From: Pandoraea terrigena
Lineage (GTDB): Bacteria > Pseudomonadota > Gammaproteobacteria > Burkholderiales > Burkholderiaceae
Assembly: GCF_902459705.1 (NCBI RefSeq)
Contig: NZ_CABPRU010000007.1
Coordinates: forward strand, 1 to 64,000
Reading direction: 5' to 3'
DNA length: 64,000 nt
Shown: in pieces, positions 62,456 through 64,000 of the stretch
How positions within the stretch are numbered: the first letter of the stretch is position 1
Layout: each line of letters begins with the position of its first letter
Translations under genes and position numbers: made by a program
The notes under the pieces: model-generated
Databases searched by the model: none
What the model was told of the DNA's origin: nothing
What the model saw: only the letters and a program-made list of their open reading frames with translations

Positions 62456-63310
62456 ATGACCCGCATCCGTACTTCGGCAGTGCTGGCCGCCGGCGCGATG
62501 GCGCTGGCCGGTTGCGCTACTGTCACGAACCCGAGTCCCGCAGACCCGATCGAAGGGTTCAACCGTTCGATGTATACGTTCAATGACACGCTCGACAAGA
62601 CGGTCATGACCCCGGTGGCCAAGGGCTACCGCTTCGCGGTGCCGCAACCGGCGCGCGACATGGTCACGAACTTCTTCTCGAACGTGGGCGACGTGTACAA
62701 CTTCGCCAACAACCTGCTGCAGCTGGAAGTTACCGCTGCCGCGCAGGACTTGATGCGCCTGACGATCAACACCTTCCTGGGGGTGGGCGGTCTGGTCGAC
62801 TTCGCCACGCCCGCCGGGTTACCCAAGCACAGCCAGGATTTCGGCGTGACGCTCGGCAAGTGGGGCCTGCCTGATGGTCCGTATCTCGTGCTGCCGGTGC
62901 TCGGCCCGAGCACGGTGCGCGACACCGTCGGTATGGCTGGCAACATGTTCATCGACCCGACGTCGTATATCAATCCGAATTGGGTGAGCTACTCGATCTA
63001 TGGGGTTCGCATCGTGAATACGCGGGCGAACTTGCTCGACGCCTCGAACCTGCTCGAAGCCGCAGCCCTCGATCCGTACTCGTTCACCCGCGATGCTTAC
63101 CTGGCGCGCCGCAAGTACCTGATCAATGGTGGGGCCTCGGGCAACGCTGCGCTGCCGAATTACGAAGAGGAAGACGGTACCGCCGGTGGCACGAATGCCC
63201 AGCCCAAGCCAGCCGAACCCGCGTCGGGCGTTCGGGCCGAACCGGAAGCGCCGCAGGGTTCGCCCGTGCCGGGCAAGATCGTGCCGGGCGGCCTGCCGTT
63301 CCGTCGGTGA
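62456..63310 (+). CDS. mlaA: Outer-membrane lipoprotein MlaA (VacJ)
   Basis: Removes misplaced phospholipid from the outer leaflet and hands it to MlaC. 284 residues. Lipobox LAGC (Cys20) after MTRIRTSAVLAAGAMALAGC; MlaA core DPIEGFNRSMYTFNDTLD, FNFFSNVGDVYNFANNLLQ-like segment, DFGVTLGKWGLPDGPYLVLP, GPSTVRDTVG. C-terminal tail low complexity. In E. coli mlaA is elsewhere; here it lies between mlaD and mlaC. Confidence 0.95.
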   Translation: MTRIRTSAVLAAGAMALAGCATVTNPSPADPIEGFNRSMYTFNDTLDKTVMTPVAKGYRFAVPQPARDMVTNFFSNVGDVYNFANNLLQLEVTAAAQDLMRLTINTFLGVGGLVDFATPAGLPKHSQDFGVTLGKWGLPDGPYLVLPVLGPSTVRDTVGMAGNMFIDPTSYINPNWVSYSIYGVRIVNTRANLLDASNLLEAAALDPYSFTRDAYLARRKYLINGGASGNAALPNYEEEDGTAGGTNAQPKPAEPASGVRAEPEAPQGSPVPGKIVPGGLPFRR

Positions 63311-63357
63311 TCGTCGCGAGTCGACTGCCGCGCGGCAGCGACTGACCCTGATGACAG

Positions 63358-63380
63358 GGCGCCCCGCAGAACGGGGCGCC
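63358..63380 (+). repeat. Perfect 9-bp hairpin between mlaA and mlaC
   Basis: GGCGCCCCG (63358-63366) pairs with CGGGGCGCC (63372-63380), loop CAGAA. There is no U-run, so it may be an mRNA-processing or stability element rather than a terminator. Confidence 0.5.
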
Positions 63381-63499
63381 GTCGGCAGGCCCCGTCGGGC
63401 AACAGTTTGTTACACGACACTGCCGGCATTCCGAGAACTCCAGACGCAACACGGGTATCCAACCCCGCAACACCCGTCACTCGAAAGAGGAAGTCCACA

Positions 63500-64000
63500 A
63501 TGAAGAAGTTCTGGCTCATTCCCGTCATGGCTTTGATGACGTACACTGCCGCCGGCGCCGCCGTGGCCCAGGCCCAGGCGCCCGACGTGCTGGTCAAGCA
63601 GACCGTGAACGAGGTGATGTCCGCGGCCAAGATCGATCCGAATATCCAGAAGGGTGATCTGAACAGTATTACCAAGCTGGTCGAGCAGAAGATTCTGCCG
63701 CACGCGGACTTCGCGAAGACGACGCAACTGGCGACCGGCGCCGCATGGCGCAACGCCACTCCGCAGCAACGCCAGCAACTGACCGAGCAATTCAAGACGC
63801 TGCTGCTGCGCACGTACGCGGGTGCCATCGCCCAGATTCGCGACCAGCAGGTCAACTACAAGCCGTTCCGCGGTCAGCCCGGCGACACCGACGCGGTCGT
63901 CTATACCGACGTCCTCAACAACGGTCAGCAGATCGAGCTCGACTATCGTCTGTACAAGACCGCCAGCGGCGAATGGAAGCTGTATGACCTGAACGTGCTG
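63500..64000 (+). CDS. mlaC: Phospholipid-binding protein MlaC (3' end outside window)
   Basis: Periplasmic shuttle between MlaA and MlaFEDB. The visible 167 codons include the signal peptide MKKFWLIPVMALMTYTAAGAAVAQ, then the MlaC fold with ILPHADFAKTTQLATGAAWR, LTEQFKTLLLRTYAGAI and ELDYRLYKTASGEWKLYDLN. SD AGAGGAAG upstream. The frame is still open at the window edge. Confidence 0.95.
   Translation, partial: MKKFWLIPVMALMTYTAAGAAVAQAQAPDVLVKQTVNEVMSAAKIDPNIQKGDLNSITKLVEQKILPHADFAKTTQLATGAAWRNATPQQRQQLTEQFKTLLLRTYAGAIAQIRDQQVNYKPFRGQPGDTDAVVYTDVLNNGQQIELDYRLYKTASGEWKLYDLNVL

Noticed and set aside
63358-63380. Intrinsic terminator splitting the mla operon
   Set aside because: The hairpin is perfect but lacks a U-run, and mlaC is expected in the same unit, so it is listed only as a repeat.

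Overview
The window is about 64 kb of GC-rich DNA from a betaproteobacterium of the Burkholderiaceae. Gene order and protein sequences fit Pandoraea or a close relative, but the genus is an inference from remembered family sequences. Evidence includes rpsJ placed behind tuf and separated from the rest of the S10 cluster, the order pilMN(OQ)-aroK-aroB-dgt, a Mla operon in the order mlaFEDAC, a ThiE with a long N-terminal extension, and System II cytochrome c biogenesis (ResB/CcsB) beside a cytochrome c4. I see no tRNA, rRNA, CRISPR array, prophage or plasmid gene. Apart from one REP-type transposase with its short repeats, this is core chromosome.

Layout. 1-15.5 kb: end of the str operon (tuf, rpsJ), then the S10, spc and alpha ribosomal-protein clusters (rplC to rplQ, with secY, infA and rpoA), cut into transcription units by clear promoters, leader hairpins and terminators. 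15.6-28.5 kb: cutA-dsbD, hemB and engB (minus strand), cytochrome c4, resB-ccsB, the methionine sulfoxide repair pair msrP-msrQ, lysA with an LptM-type lipoprotein, and cyaY. 28.6-38.5 kb: mrcA (PBP1A) divergent from a type IV pilus cluster in which PilO and the PilQ secretin form one open reading frame and PilP is missing, followed by aroK, aroB and dgt. 38.6-42.3 kb: a DUF883 membrane protein, two tandem OmpW-like porins, and a REP-associated tyrosine transposase with two direct repeats beside the gltB promoter. 42.5-48.8 kb: gltB-gltD. 49-55.4 kb: a small sugar-acid region (uronate dehydrogenase, SMP-30 lactonase, MFS transporter, an SDR with an altered active site) and an ABC transporter. 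55.6-59.4 kb: a TPP riboswitch and thiO-thiS-thiG-thiE. 59.4-64 kb: a GNAT acetyltransferase and the Mla phospholipid transport operon, leaving the window inside mlaC.

How the genes work together: about half the window is translation and export machinery. The cell-envelope genes (PBP1A, pilus, OmpW, Mla, DsbD, MsrPQ, cytochrome c biogenesis) form a second theme. aroK-aroB, lysA, gltBD, hemB and thi supply biosynthesis.

The observations most worth a second look are the PilO-PilQ fusion lacking PilP and a secretin signal peptide; a 53-codon ORF whose ribosome-binding site is the one sequestered by the TPP riboswitch and which overlaps the thiO start; a promoter whose -10 lies inside a perfect 14-bp inverted repeat ahead of rplN; a promoter/operator upstream of a doubtful or decayed ORF ahead of the uronate dehydrogenase gene; and two convergent gene pairs that each overlap by exactly 73 bp.
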